Origin: JACVRW01 sp963765135
Lineage (GTDB): Bacteria; Actinomycetota; Thermoleophilia; Solirubrobacterales; Thermoleophilaceae
Direction of reading: 5' to 3'
Length of the DNA: 64,000 nt
NCBI GenBank assembly: GCA_963765135.1
Contig: CAVXUX010000007.1
Location: 124,001-188,000 of the forward strand
This document shows positions 34,153 to 42,687 of the stretch, piece by piece. The notes under the pieces were generated by a model. It worked only from the letters and a program-made list of their open reading frames with translations, was not told the DNA's origin and searched no databases. Positions within the stretch are counted from its first letter, which is position 1; each line of letters begins with the position of its first letter. The position numbers and the translations under genes are program-made.

Positions 34153-36234
34153 CTTCTCGCTTCGACGCGACGACGACCACGACCTGCGGCTACTGCGGCG
34201 TGGGCTGCCGGCTCGAGGCCCACCGCGCCGACGGGCGCATCGCCTCGATCAGCCCGGCGATGGACGGCCCGGCCAACAAGGGCCACACCTGCGTCAAGGG
34301 GCGCTTCGCCCATCAGTTCGCGCGCTCGCGCGACCGGCTGACCGCGCCGCTCGTCCGCGAGAGCGGCGACTTCCGGCTGGCGTCCTGGGACGAGGCGATC
34401 GCGCGCATCGTCGACGCCTTCGGGCGCATCAAGTCCGAGCACGGGCCGGACGCGATCGCCGGGCTCGCCTCCTCGCGCGCGACCAACGAGGACTGCTACG
34501 TGATGCAGCGGCTGATGCGCGCGGCGATCGGCACGCACAACATCGACAACTGCTCGCGCGTGTGCCATTCGCCGACGTCCTTCGCGCTGCGCAAGTCGTT
34601 CGGGATGTCCGGCGCCACCGGCTCGTTCGACGACATCGAGGCGGCGCGAGGTGGCGCTCCTGATCGGCGTCAACCCGACCCAGGGCCACCCGGTCGTGGG
34701 CGCCCGCATCAAGCAGGCGGCGATCAAGGGCCTGAAGCTGGTCACCGCCGACCCGCGCCGCATCGAGCTCGCCGACTACGGCCAGATCCACCTCGGCATG
34801 CGGCCGGGCACCAACGCCGCGCTGCTGAACGGGCTGGCGCACGTGGTCATCCGCGACGGGCTGGTCGACGAGCGCTTCGTCGCCGAGCGCACCGAGGGCT
34901 ACGAGGCCGTGGCCGAGCTGGTCGAGGCCTACACGCCCGAGGCCGTCGAGGAGATCACGAGCGTGCCGGCGGCGGACCTGGTCGCGGCCGCGCACATGTA
35001 CGCGGAGGCCGAGCGCGCCTGCATCCTCTGGGGCCTCGGCGTGACCGAGCACCTCTACGGCTCGGAGTGCGTGCGCATGATCTGCAACCTGGCGCTGCTG
35101 ACCGGCAACGTCGGCAGGCCGGGCGCGGCGCTGCTGCCGCTGCGCGGCCAGAACAACGTGCAGGGGTCCTCCGACCACGGCGCGCTGCCGGACACGTTCA
35201 CCGACTACCGCCACGTGTCCGACGAGGCGGTCGCCTCGGCGTTCGAGGAGCGCTGGGGCGTGAAGATGAAGCGCGAGCCCGGGATGAAGATCCCGGAGAT
35301 GTTCGACGCCGCGGTCGACGGCAGCCTGAAGGCGATGTACATCTTCGGCGAGGACGTCGCGCAGACCGACCCGAACACCGACGCACGTGGTGCACGCGCT
35401 CGAGTCGCTCGACTTCCTGGTCTGCCAGGACATCTTCGAGAACGAGACGACCAAGTACGCGGACGTGATCCTGCCGGCGTCGTCGTTCCTCGAGAAGACC
35501 GGCACGTTCACCAACGCCGAGCGCCGCGTCCAGCTGGTCGAGGCGGCCAACGACCCGCCCGGCTCCGCCAAGACGGACTTCGAGATCCTGACGACGGTGT
35601 CGCGCGCGCTCGGGCACGAGATGGGCTACGAGACGCCCAGCCGACGTGATGGACGAGATCGCGGAGCTGACGCCGCGCTACGCCGGCATCAGCCACGAGC
35701 GGCTGGGCCGCCGCGGCCTGCAGTGGCCGGTCGCGCCGGACGGCACCGACACGCCGATCCTGTACGAGGACGAGTTCTCCCTGCCGGGCGGCCGCGCGTC
35801 GTTCGCGCCACTGCCCTACAAGCCGCCGGGCGACGCGGCCGACGACGAGTTCCCGCTGATCCTGGTGACCGGGCGGCGGCTGGAGCACTACAACGCCGGC
35901 ACGATGACGCGCCGCACGGGCAACCTGGAGCTGATGAGCAGCGACTGGCTGGAGGTGCACCCCGACGACGCCGCCGCGCTCGGGCTTGGTGGAGGGGGAG
36001 ACGGTGACGCTGCGCAGCCGGCGCGGGCAGGTGCGGCTGCCGGTCCAGATCACGTCGCGGATCGAGCCGGGGCACGTGTTCACGGCGTTCCACTTCCCCG
36101 AGGTGCGCACCAACCTGCTGATCGGCCCCTCCGCTGACGTGAACACCTCGTGCCCCGAGTACAAGGTGGTGGCCGTGGCGATCGAGCCCGCCGGCGACCG
36201 CATGCCGCAGCCCCTGGCAGCCGCGCGCGCTTAG
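34149..36234 (+). CDS. fdhA: Formate dehydrogenase catalytic (molybdopterin) subunit; four frame breaks
   Basis: About 690 residues of the DMSO-reductase superfamily. An N-terminal [4Fe-4S] site (TTTCGYCGVGC...HTCVKGRFAH) is followed by the molybdenum-ligand region NCSRVCHSPTSFAL with cysteine (about residue 139) where some enzymes use selenocysteine. Then come GVNPTQGHPVVG, RGQNNVQGSSDHG and a C-terminal cofactor cap with LVTGRRLEHYNAGTMTRRTG. Extra bases near 34650, 35385, 35640 and 35985 break the frame in conserved sequence. With the two upstream subunits it forms an NAD+-reducing, cytoplasmic formate dehydrogenase, the last oxidative step of the C1 operon. Confidence 0.85.
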
Positions 36235-36971
36235 TGCTCAAGCAAGTCTCGGTCGACGGCCGTACCGACGAGGTGGCCGTCGAATTGCCGCTGGAGATCC
36301 GGCTGAACGGGGCGCCGGTGGCGGTGACGATGCGCACGCCCGGGCACGACTTCGAGCTGGCGGCCGGCTTCCTCTACGGAGAGGGGATCGTCTCGGCCGC
36401 GCCCGACATGCGGCTGCCGGAGGACCTGGCCGCGAACATCGTCGATGCCGTCGCGCCCGACGCGGTCGCGCCGGCGACGCGGCGCTTCTACACGACCTCG
36501 TCGTGTGGGATCTGCGGCAAGGGGGCGCTCGAGGAGGTGGAGGCGATCGCCCCGATCGTCACGGGCGGTCCGACGATCCCGCGCGCACTGCTCGCCGAGC
36601 TGCCGGACCGGCTCAGCCAGCCGACCTTCGAGCGCACCGGCGGCCTGCACGCAACCGGCCTCTTCTCCGCGGACGGCGAGCTGCTCGACGTGCGCGAGGA
36701 CGTCGGGCGCCACAACGCGATGGACAAGGTGATCGGAGCGGCGCTGCTGGCCGGCTCGCTGCCGCTGGGCGAGCGGGTGCTGTGCGTGAGCGGGCGGCTC
36801 GCGTTCGAGCTGGTGCAGAAGACGGCCCGAGCCGGAGCGCCGATTCTGGTCGGGGTGGGCGCGCCAACGTCCCTGGCCGTGGAGCTCGCGGAGGACCGCG
36901 GGATCACGCTGGCCGGGTTCGCCCGCGGCGGGCGGGTGAACGTGTACACGCACGCGGAGCGCGTTATCTAG
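36234..36971 (+). CDS. fdhD: Formate dehydrogenase sulfurtransferase
   Basis: An intact 245-residue FdhD protein, which transfers sulfur from a cysteine desulfurase to the molybdenum cofactor of formate dehydrogenase. The catalytic CGIC pair is in TTSSCGICGKGALEEV near residue 88. EIRLNGAPVAVTMRTPG and DVGRHNAMDKVIG are family signatures. The GTG at 36234 overlaps the fdhA stop (TAGTG). Its presence supports the assignment of fdhA as a true formate dehydrogenase. Confidence 0.92.
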   Translation: MLKQVSVDGRTDEVAVELPLEIRLNGAPVAVTMRTPGHDFELAAGFLYGEGIVSAAPDMRLPEDLAANIVDAVAPDAVAPATRRFYTTSSCGICGKGALEEVEAIAPIVTGGPTIPRALLAELPDRLSQPTFERTGGLHATGLFSADGELLDVREDVGRHNAMDKVIGAALLAGSLPLGERVLCVSGRLAFELVQKTARAGAPILVGVGAPTSLAVELAEDRGITLAGFARGGRVNVYTHAERVI

Positions 36972-37061
36972 GCGCTCTGCAAGAGGGTCCCGGAAGATGC
37001 GTCCCGTATAGCGACGTTTCTTCCGAGACCCCCGGCGACCCTCCCCGGCCGGGCCGCCATT

Positions 37062-37079
37062 CATAGCTGTAGTTATATG
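37062..37079 (+). promoter_or_regulatory. Dyad before the LysR gene (possible LysR box)
   Basis: CATAGCTGTAGTTATATG is an imperfect dyad, with 14-bp core ATAGCTGTAGTTAT matching its reverse complement at 10 positions. It lies 15 bp before the LysR ATG in a locally AT-rich patch. This is compatible with an autoregulatory T-N11-A LysR site. The rest of 36972-37093 shows no gene. Confidence 0.35.
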
Positions 37080-37093
37080 CTTTCCGGCCTTCC

Positions 37094-38002
37094 ATGGCCG
37101 TTACTCATACTCAGCTCACGGCCTTTCTCGCTGTCGTGCGGCATGGCTCGGTGACCGCGGCGGCGCAGGAGCTCTACGTCACGCAGCCGTCCGTGTCCGC
37201 CGCGGTGGCGGCATTGGAGCGCGAGCTCGGCGTCGAGCTCACCGAGCGCGCCGGGCGCAATGTCCGGCCCACCGCCGCGGGTAGGGAGTACGCGCGCTAC
37301 GCCAGCCACGTGGTCGGCCTGCTCAAGGAGGGCTCCGAGGTCGCTGGGCGCGTGGCGGCGGGGGCCGAACAGCGCTTGCGGCTGGCGGCCGTCCTCACCG
37401 CCGGCGAGCACCTCATGCCGGCGCTGATCCAGAACTTCCGCGAGCACCGGCCCGAGCTGCACCTGAGCCTCAGCGTCGCGAACCGCCAGGAGGTCTTTCG
37501 CTCGCTCGCCGCCCACGAGGTCGACCTCGTGGTCAGCGGCCGTGCTCCTGACGAGGCGGACTTCCAGGCGGTTGCCTTCGCCGACAACGAATTCGCCCTC
37601 GTCACCGCCCCCGGCGACCCGCTGGCGAAGCGGGCGCATGTCCCGGTCGAGGAGCTGGCCGACCGGCCCTGGCTCGTCCGCGAGCGCGGCTCAGGCACGC
37701 GCCGCCTTTGCGAGGACTACCTGACCGCCCAGCAGCTCCAGCCCTCGCTGCTCACGCTCGGCTCCAACGGCGCGATCAAGAACGCCGCCCGCATCGGGCT
37801 GGGCGTGGCGCTCCAGTCGCGCGTGGCGGTCCAGCTCGAGCTCGAGCTCGGCCTGCTCGAGTCCATCAACCCGCGCGGCGGGCTGCCGCAGCGCTCCTGG
37901 TTCGTCGTGTGGTCCGGCGCCGGCCCGACCAGCGAGCCGGTCGAGGCGTTCACCGCCTACGCGCAGTCAGACGCGGCGCGGCGCGCGCTCGCCGGCGGCT
38001 AG
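37094..38002 (+). CDS. LysR family regulator (CbbR/FdsR-like)
   Basis: A 302-residue LysR regulator with the N-terminal winged helix (LTAFLAVVRHGSVTAAAQEL, TQPSVSAAVAALERELGVEL) and a periplasmic-binding-like effector domain from about residue 93. Members of this branch include CbbR, which controls Calvin-cycle genes and often sits by phosphoribulokinase, and regulators beside formate dehydrogenase operons. Here it lies between fdhD and a phosphoribulokinase-like gene, so either target is possible. It is intact and convergent with the kinase gene, with a 7-bp gap. Confidence 0.88.
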   Translation: MAVTHTQLTAFLAVVRHGSVTAAAQELYVTQPSVSAAVAALERELGVELTERAGRNVRPTAAGREYARYASHVVGLLKEGSEVAGRVAAGAEQRLRLAAVLTAGEHLMPALIQNFREHRPELHLSLSVANRQEVFRSLAAHEVDLVVSGRAPDEADFQAVAFADNEFALVTAPGDPLAKRAHVPVEELADRPWLVRERGSGTRRLCEDYLTAQQLQPSLLTLGSNGAIKNAARIGLGVALQSRVAVQLELELGLLESINPRGGLPQRSWFVVWSGAGPTSEPVEAFTAYAQSDAARRALAGG

Positions 38003-38009
38003 TCCGACG

Positions 38010-38966
38010 TCAGGCATGCAGCGCGGAGTCGGACCCGCTGGCGCCCGCCACGTGCAGGGAGTGCGGGTCGATCCCGGCGCCGATCGCCGCTCGCGTGGAG
38101 ACCAGGTGATAGAGCAGCAGCGCCTGCACCAGCGCCAGCGACTCCGAGTGGCGCAGCTCCGTGCCGACCATGAACTCGCCCAGCCGCTGCACGCGCAGAT
38201 GGCTCGCGTACTGCATCCGCTGCCAGACGGCCTCCTCGAGCTCCGCCGCCAGCTCCGGGTGCGTGCGCCCGGGAATGCGCAGCACCGACTCGTGCTCGCG
38301 GCGCACGAGCGTGGGTCCGCGACCCTCGGGGCCGATCAGCGGCGACAGGTCGGGGTGGCGCAGCGTGTCGCGCAGGATCACCTCGGCGTCGAGGTGCTCG
38401 GGGCGGTCGCCCGTCCCCGGGCGGAAGGCGACCACGATGTCCGCATGCGCTCGCTGGGGCCGCAGGTAGGCGGCCGCGTCGCGCTCGCGCAGGTCCATCT
38501 CCTCCAGCACCTCGTGGGTCGTGTAGCCGCGCCGCGTGCAGTCGCGCGTGAGCTTCCAGGCGCGCCGCATCCGCTCGGGCGGCGCCAGGAAGACGCGGAT
38601 GTCATGGGCGTTGCGCAGCGGCTCGGTGTGGAAGTTGAGCAGCCCCTCGACGAGCACGAACGGACCGGGTCGCACGTGCTTGGGCGCCTCGAGCGTGCCG
38701 GTGCGGTGGTTGTAGACCGGCTTCAGGATCGGCTCCCAGCGCCTCAGGTGCCCGAGGTGCTGCCCCATGATGTCGAGGTGGTTGGCCTGGGGCTGGAGCG
38801 GCGTGATGCCGAGCTCGGCCCGCTGCGCGCGCTGGTAGCGGTGGTAGTCGTCGCCGCTCACGTACGAGACGCTGCGCTCGCCGAGCACGCGGGCGAGCCC
38901 ACGCGTGAGCGTGGTCTTTCCTGCGCCGGAGTCGCCTACGACGCCGAGGACGATCGGGCGGGCCAC
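38010..38966 (-). CDS. Phosphoribulokinase family protein
   Basis: A 318-residue P-loop kinase of the phosphoribulokinase/uridine kinase family. It starts MARPIVLGVVGDSGAGKTTLTRGL (Walker A), then VSGDDYHRYQRAQRAELG, QANHLDIMGQHLGHL, YNHRTGTLEAP and FVLVEGLLNFH, matching phosphoribulokinase more than uridine kinase. That enzyme phosphorylates ribulose 5-phosphate for RuBisCO, but no RuBisCO gene is in the window. The GTG start overlaps the end of the lyase gene by 31 bp, indicating an operon. The substrate should be taken as likely, not proven. Confidence 0.8.
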   Translation of the reverse strand: MARPIVLGVVGDSGAGKTTLTRGLARVLGERSVSYVSGDDYHRYQRAQRAELGITPLQPQANHLDIMGQHLGHLRRWEPILKPVYNHRTGTLEAPKHVRPGPFVLVEGLLNFHTEPLRNAHDIRVFLAPPERMRRAWKLTRDCTRRGYTTHEVLEEMDLRERDAAAYLRPQRAHADIVVAFRPGTGDRPEHLDAEVILRDTLRHPDLSPLIGPEGRGPTLVRREHESVLRIPGRTHPELAAELEEAVWQRMQYASHLRVQRLGEFMVGTELRHSESLALVQALLLYHLVSTRAAIGAGIDPHSLHVAGASGSDSALHA

Positions 38967-39943
38967 GCCTCCGAGGATCCCACAGCGCGCTCCTCGATGA
39001 GGGCGATTTTCTGCAGGAGGTGCTCGGCCATACGCAGCGAGGCGGCGTCGATCAGCCGCCCGTCCAGCGAAACCGCGCCCTTGCCGTCGCGCGCGGCGTC
39101 CTTCATCGCTTCCACGATCCGGCGCGTGCGCGTGATCAGGCGCTCGTCGGGCGAGAAGACATCGTGGGCCAGCTCGACCTGGTTGGGGTGGATCGCCCAC
39201 TTGCCCTCGAAGCCGAGTACGGCGGCCCGCCGCGCCGCGGCCAGGTAGCCCTCCGGGTCGTTGAAGTCGCCGAACGGTCCGTCCACCGGGCGCAGGCCGT
39301 TCGCGCGGCAGGCGACGGCGATGCGGGCCAGCGCGTAGTGCCACTGGTCGCCCCAGTGCAGGTCGCGCGCCCCGTCCCCGGCGGGGTCGGTCAGCATCGC
39401 GTAGCCGGCGTCCGAGCCGCCGATCGAGGTCGTGTGGCTCTGCATCGACGCGGCGTAGTCGGCCACGCCGAAGATCAGCGCCTCCATGCGGTCCGGGCAG
39501 GCGGCGGCGATCTCCTCGACGTTGAGCATCCCCTTGGCGGTCTCGATCAAGGCGGAGATGCCGATCCGGCGCCCGAGCCCGACGGCGTCCTCGATCTGGG
39601 TCAGCAGCGTGGCGACCAGGTGGATGTCGCCTGCGCAGCTCGCCTTGGGCACCAACACGGTGTCGAGCCAGGCGCCGCTCTGCTCGACCACGTCGACGAT
39701 GTCGCGGTAGCAGTAGTGCGTGTCGAGGCCGTTGATGCGCAGGGACACCGAGCAGCCGCTCCAGTCGAGCTCGCGCAGGGCGGTGATGACGTTCTCGCGC
39801 GCCTGCGGCTTGTCGTCCGGCGCGACGGCGTCCTCGAGGTCGAGCATGACCACGTCCGCCCCCAGCCCCGGTGCCTTCTCCATCATGCGGACGTTCGCGC
39901 CCGGCACGCAGAGCTCGCTCCGATGCAGTCTCACCGACGTCAC
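38936..39943 (-). CDS. HpcH/HpaI-CitE family C-C lyase (malyl-CoA lyase-like)
   Basis: A 335-residue TIM-barrel lyase with HRSELCVPGANVRMMEKAPG, VVMLDLEDAVAPDDKPQAREN (Mg-binding acidic residues), LVPKASCAGDIHLVATLL, ALIETAKGMLNVEEIA and GKWAIHPNQVELAHDVFSP. This is the order seen in malyl-CoA/beta-methylmalyl-CoA lyases and CitE-like proteins. Such an enzyme could cleave malyl-CoA to glyoxylate and acetyl-CoA, which would feed the glyoxylate aminotransferase at 13-14 kb; that link is inference. The GTG at 39943 is the first plausible start, with no clear ribosome site. It is followed by the kinase gene, which it overlaps. Confidence 0.8.
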   Translation of the reverse strand: MTSVRLHRSELCVPGANVRMMEKAPGLGADVVMLDLEDAVAPDDKPQARENVITALRELDWSGCSVSLRINGLDTHYCYRDIVDVVEQSGAWLDTVLVPKASCAGDIHLVATLLTQIEDAVGLGRRIGISALIETAKGMLNVEEIAAACPDRMEALIFGVADYAASMQSHTTSIGGSDAGYAMLTDPAGDGARDLHWGDQWHYALARIAVACRANGLRPVDGPFGDFNDPEGYLAAARRAAVLGFEGKWAIHPNQVELAHDVFSPDERLITRTRRIVEAMKDAARDGKGAVSLDGRLIDAASLRMAEHLLQKIALIEERAVGSSEAWPARSSSAS

Positions 39944-39996
39944 GCGATCCAGTGAAGTCGAGCTCCGCCACACCGGCAAGGCGGAGTCGATGAATT

Positions 39997-40734
39997 TCAA
40001 AACGGCAGCAGGGATTTTCGATGCTTGCGCTGGTGGCGCCGGCGCAGCAGCTCGCCGGCGAACAGCGTCAGGCCGATCGTGACCACCAGCTCGGCGGCCC
40101 GGCGGCCGCGGAAGGACGACTCGCCGTGCTCGCGCTGGCGCATGTGCACCGGCACCTCGAGCAACCGCAGCTTGGCGTCCGTGATCCGCACGAGCGCCTC
40201 CACCTCGGGCGCCTCGCAGACGTAGGGGTCGGCCAGCAGCTCGAGTGCCTTGTGGTTGACGGCGTACAGGCCGCTGGTGCCGTCCGAGATGGTCTGCCCC
40301 AGGCGCAGCCGCATCAGCAGTCGCAGCAGCGAGGTGCCGAAGACGCGCTCGGGCGTGGGCTGGTACTCCCCGGACTCGGGCAGGAAGCGCGAGCCGACCG
40401 CCACGTCGCATTCGCCCGCGCGCACCAGCACGAGCATCCGCGCGAGCTCCGCGGCGGGGTGCTGGCCGTCGGCATCGAGCCGGCCGCAGAAGTCGTAGCC
40501 GCCGTCGGCGGCGCGCCGGTAGCCCTCGGCGATCCCCTGGCGAAGCCCGCGGTTCTCGGGGAAGCTCACGACCAGCGCACCGCCCTCCTTGGCGACCGCC
40601 GCCGTGGCGTCGGTGGACCCGTCGTCGATCACGAGCACGTCTACGTCCGGCAGCTCGCGATCGGCATCGGCCAGTACCTCGGGGAGCGAGCTCTCCTCGT
40701 TCCAGGCGGGGATGAAGACGAGCGTGTCGGCCAC
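39997..40734 (-). CDS. Family 2 glycosyltransferase (DPM1/DPG synthase-like)
   Basis: A 245-residue GT-A glycosyltransferase with LVFIPAWNEESSLPEVL, VLVIDDGSTDAT, FCGRLDADGQHP (metal-binding DAD) and FLPESGEYQPTPERVFG. It ends in a basic segment GELLRRRHQRKHRKS after a short hydrophobic stretch, so it probably sits at the membrane and transfers a sugar to a polyprenyl phosphate. A GTG at 40734 is the start. It is upstream of the lyase gene with a 53-bp gap, and downstream of the stress-protein gene on the same strand. Confidence 0.83.
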   Translation of the reverse strand: MADTLVFIPAWNEESSLPEVLADADRELPDVDVLVIDDGSTDATAAVAKEGGALVVSFPENRGLRQGIAEGYRRAADGGYDFCGRLDADGQHPAAELARMLVLVRAGECDVAVGSRFLPESGEYQPTPERVFGTSLLRLLMRLRLGQTISDGTSGLYAVNHKALELLADPYVCEAPEVEALVRITDAKLRLLEVPVHMRQREHGESSFRGRRAAELVVTIGLTLFAGELLRRRHQRKHRKSLLPF

Positions 40735-40754
40735 GCGGGGATTATCGCGGCGGG

Positions 40755-41255
40755 CTAGGCGGTGCGCACCTGCGCGCGCCGGCGTCGCAGCCAGCGGCGC
40801 CGCGGACGCTTGGGCTCGAGCGGCTCCTCGTGGACGACGAGCACCGGCGTATCGCTGTGCCGGTTGAGCCGTTCGCCGACCCGCTCGAGCAGTGGGCGGT
40901 GGTTGCGATGCGACTGGCCCACGACGACCAGGTCCCAGCACCCGGTGCCGGCCTCGCGCAGGAGGGCCCGCCCCGGCGACCCGCGGCTGACCATCTTCGT
41001 GACCGGGATCTCCTCCGGTACCAGCTTGGCCGCTTCCTCGACGTTGCGCTGCGCCCAATCGATCAGCTGTTGGTCGAGCTGAGCCCGGCTGATCGGGAGC
41101 ATCGTCGGTCCGGCGCAGGGGACGGGGGGTGGGCCGGGGGCGCTACTGAGCAATCCGAGCCGGCCGTGACCCGCTTCCACCAGCTCCACCGCTCGCGCCA
41201 GGGCTGCCTTGGCGGCCGGACTGTCGTCGATCCCAACGAGGATGCGGTGGAACAT
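40755..41255 (-). CDS. Universal stress protein (UspA family)
   Basis: A 166-residue single-domain Usp: ILVGIDDSPAAKAALARAVEL at the N-terminus and the ATP-binding VVGQSHRNHRPLLERVGERL...VLVVHEEP (G-X-S/H type) near the C-terminus, followed by a basic tail. It is probably an ATP-binding stress or signalling protein. It diverges from a MarR gene. Two identical palindromes in the shared promoter suggest it is repressed by that regulator. Confidence 0.85.
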   Translation of the reverse strand: MFHRILVGIDDSPAAKAALARAVELVEAGHGRLGLLSSAPGPPPVPCAGPTMLPISRAQLDQQLIDWAQRNVEEAAKLVPEEIPVTKMVSRGSPGRALLREAGTGCWDLVVVGQSHRNHRPLLERVGERLNRHSDTPVLVVHEEPLEPKRPRRRWLRRRRAQVRTA

Positions 41256-41270
41256 GGCTGGCTCCGTTCT

Positions 41271-41311
41271 TTAGCGCGCTAACCAGTCTACCACAGTCAT
41301 TAGCGCGCTAA
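41271..41311. promoter_or_regulatory. Two identical 12-bp palindromes (probable MarR operators)
   Basis: TTAGCGCGCTAA occurs exactly at 41271-41282 and 41300-41311, centres 29 bp apart, within the 67-bp region between the divergent stress-protein and MarR genes. A minus-strand -10-like TAGACT lies between them. Perfect, duplicated palindromes in a divergent promoter are typical operators for an adjacent MarR dimer, blocking both genes. Confidence 0.75.
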
Positions 41312-41322
41312 CCTTTTGTGTA

Positions 41323-41778
41323 GTGGCGATCACCGAGACACAGCACCCTCAGACCTATGAGCTGTTCGGCGACTCGCTCGAGGAGCTCATCCGCGCCGTC
41401 TTGAAGGCCAGCGGCCGCGGCGTGCCCGGCGGCGAGACCGAGCTGACATTGTCTCAGTACTTCGTGATGGATGCCATGGCCGACGAGGCGCTCACGGTGA
41501 GCGAGGTCGCACGCGCCGCGCGGGTTGCGGTGCCGACGGCCACCCGGGCGCTAAGGGCGCTCGAGACGCGCGGGTTCGTCGACCGCGAGCGCAACGAGGA
41601 AGAGGACCGGCGGCTTGTGACCGTGGCGCTGACACGGAGCGGTCGCGCGGTGCTCGACGAGAAGCGCACCTGGGTCAAGGCGCGCCAGCGGGAGATCTTC
41701 GACGGGCTCAGCGACGCCGAGCAGGGCACCGTGATCGGCGCCCTGAGCGCGATCGCGCACAACATCGAAGAGCTCTAG
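41323..41778 (+). CDS. MarR family regulator
   Basis: A 151-residue winged-helix regulator. It has LTVSEVARAARVAVPTATRA (recognition helix) and RGFVDRERNEEEDRRLVTVA (the wing with the DxR motif) in the middle, flanked by dimerisation helices. MarR proteins repress neighbouring genes and release DNA on binding phenolic or oxidising ligands. The GTG at 41323 lies only 12 bp after the second palindrome, so the message has a short leader or none. Its 3' end overlaps the ECF factor gene in a convergent CTAG. Confidence 0.87.
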   Translation: MAITETQHPQTYELFGDSLEELIRAVLKASGRGVPGGETELTLSQYFVMDAMADEALTVSEVARAARVAVPTATRALRALETRGFVDRERNEEEDRRLVTVALTRSGRAVLDEKRTWVKARQREIFDGLSDAEQGTVIGALSAIAHNIEEL

Positions 41779-42687
41779 CTCTCTCCCCGCAGCAGCGCTC
41801 CCATGTCGGCCACCTCGCCGAGGTGCCCGAGCTTGTCCGGGTTCACGATCGAGCGGATGCCCTGGATCTGGCCGTCCGCGATGTCGAGCGCCATCACGGC
41901 GAACAAGAGCCCCTGGCGGTCGAGCAGCATGGCTCCCGGCTGGCCGTTGACGTCCAGCCGCCGTACCTGCCACCCGCCCAGCCGCGAGCCCGTCCGCGCC
42001 CAGTTGCGCAGCGTGCGCGCGACCCGCGACCGTCCGAACAGGGCGCGCGCCAGCGCCGGCACCTTGCCGCCGCCGTCGCCGTGCAGCTCCACGTCCTCGG
42101 CCAGCAGCGCCTCCAGCGCCGGCAGGTCGCCCTCTTGGGTCGCCGCGAAGAAACGGTCCGCGAGCTGCTCGCGCTGCTCGCGCGAGGCGTCGAAGCGGAC
42201 CCGCCGCTCCTCGACGTGACGGCGCGCCCGCACGGCCAGCTGACGCACGTTGGGCTCGGACTTGCCGACGATCTCGGCGATCCGCTCGTACGGGTAGTCG
42301 AACACCTCGCGCAGCAGGAACACCGCCCGCTGCTCGGGCGAGAGGCTCTCGAGCAGCGACGAGGAAGGCGAGCGACAGCGTGTCGGCCACCTCGGCCTGG
42401 CGGGCCGGGTCGGCCTCGGGGTCGGCGAGCAGCGGCTCGGGAAGCCACTCGCCGACGTAGGTCTCGCGCCTCGCGCGGGCCGAGCGCAGCTGGTCGATCG
42501 CCAGTCGCGTGACCACCGTCGACAGGTACGCCCGCGGCGACTCGATCGGCTTGCCCTCCTGCTCGGCGTGGTGGAGGCGGAGGTAGGCCTCCTGCACCAC
42601 GTCCTCCGCCTCGCTCACGCTGCCGAGCATCCGGTAGGCGATCGCGAACGCCCGCGGTCGCAGCTCCTCGAAGGCCTCCGCACTCAC
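41775..42687 (-). CDS. sigJ: ECF sigma factor with SnoaL-like C-terminal domain (SigJ type); one frame break
   Basis: About 300 residues. Sigma region 2 is at the N-terminus (FAIAYRMLGSVSEAEDVVQEAYLRL) and region 4 near residue 115 (LSPEQRAVFLLREVFDYPYE, then IAEIVGKSEPNVRQLAVRAR). A SnoaL/NTF2-like domain follows to the end, as in SigJ (ECF41-like) factors, which use this tail instead of an anti-sigma factor. An extra base near 42360 breaks the frame between DTLSLAFL and SLLESLSPEQ. It overlaps the next gene by 4 bp. ECF41 factors usually sit beside the gene they activate, here the epimerase. Confidence 0.85.

Noticed and set aside
34540..34580. Selenocysteine at the formate dehydrogenase active site
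   Set aside because: The codon at the metal-ligand position is TGC (cysteine in RVCHSPT), not TGA, and no SECIS-like element is needed.
34149..36234. Programmed frameshifting in fdhA and other broken genes
   Set aside because: The breaks are numerous, lack slippery heptamers with a downstream structure, and affect unrelated genes; simple sequence error explains them better.
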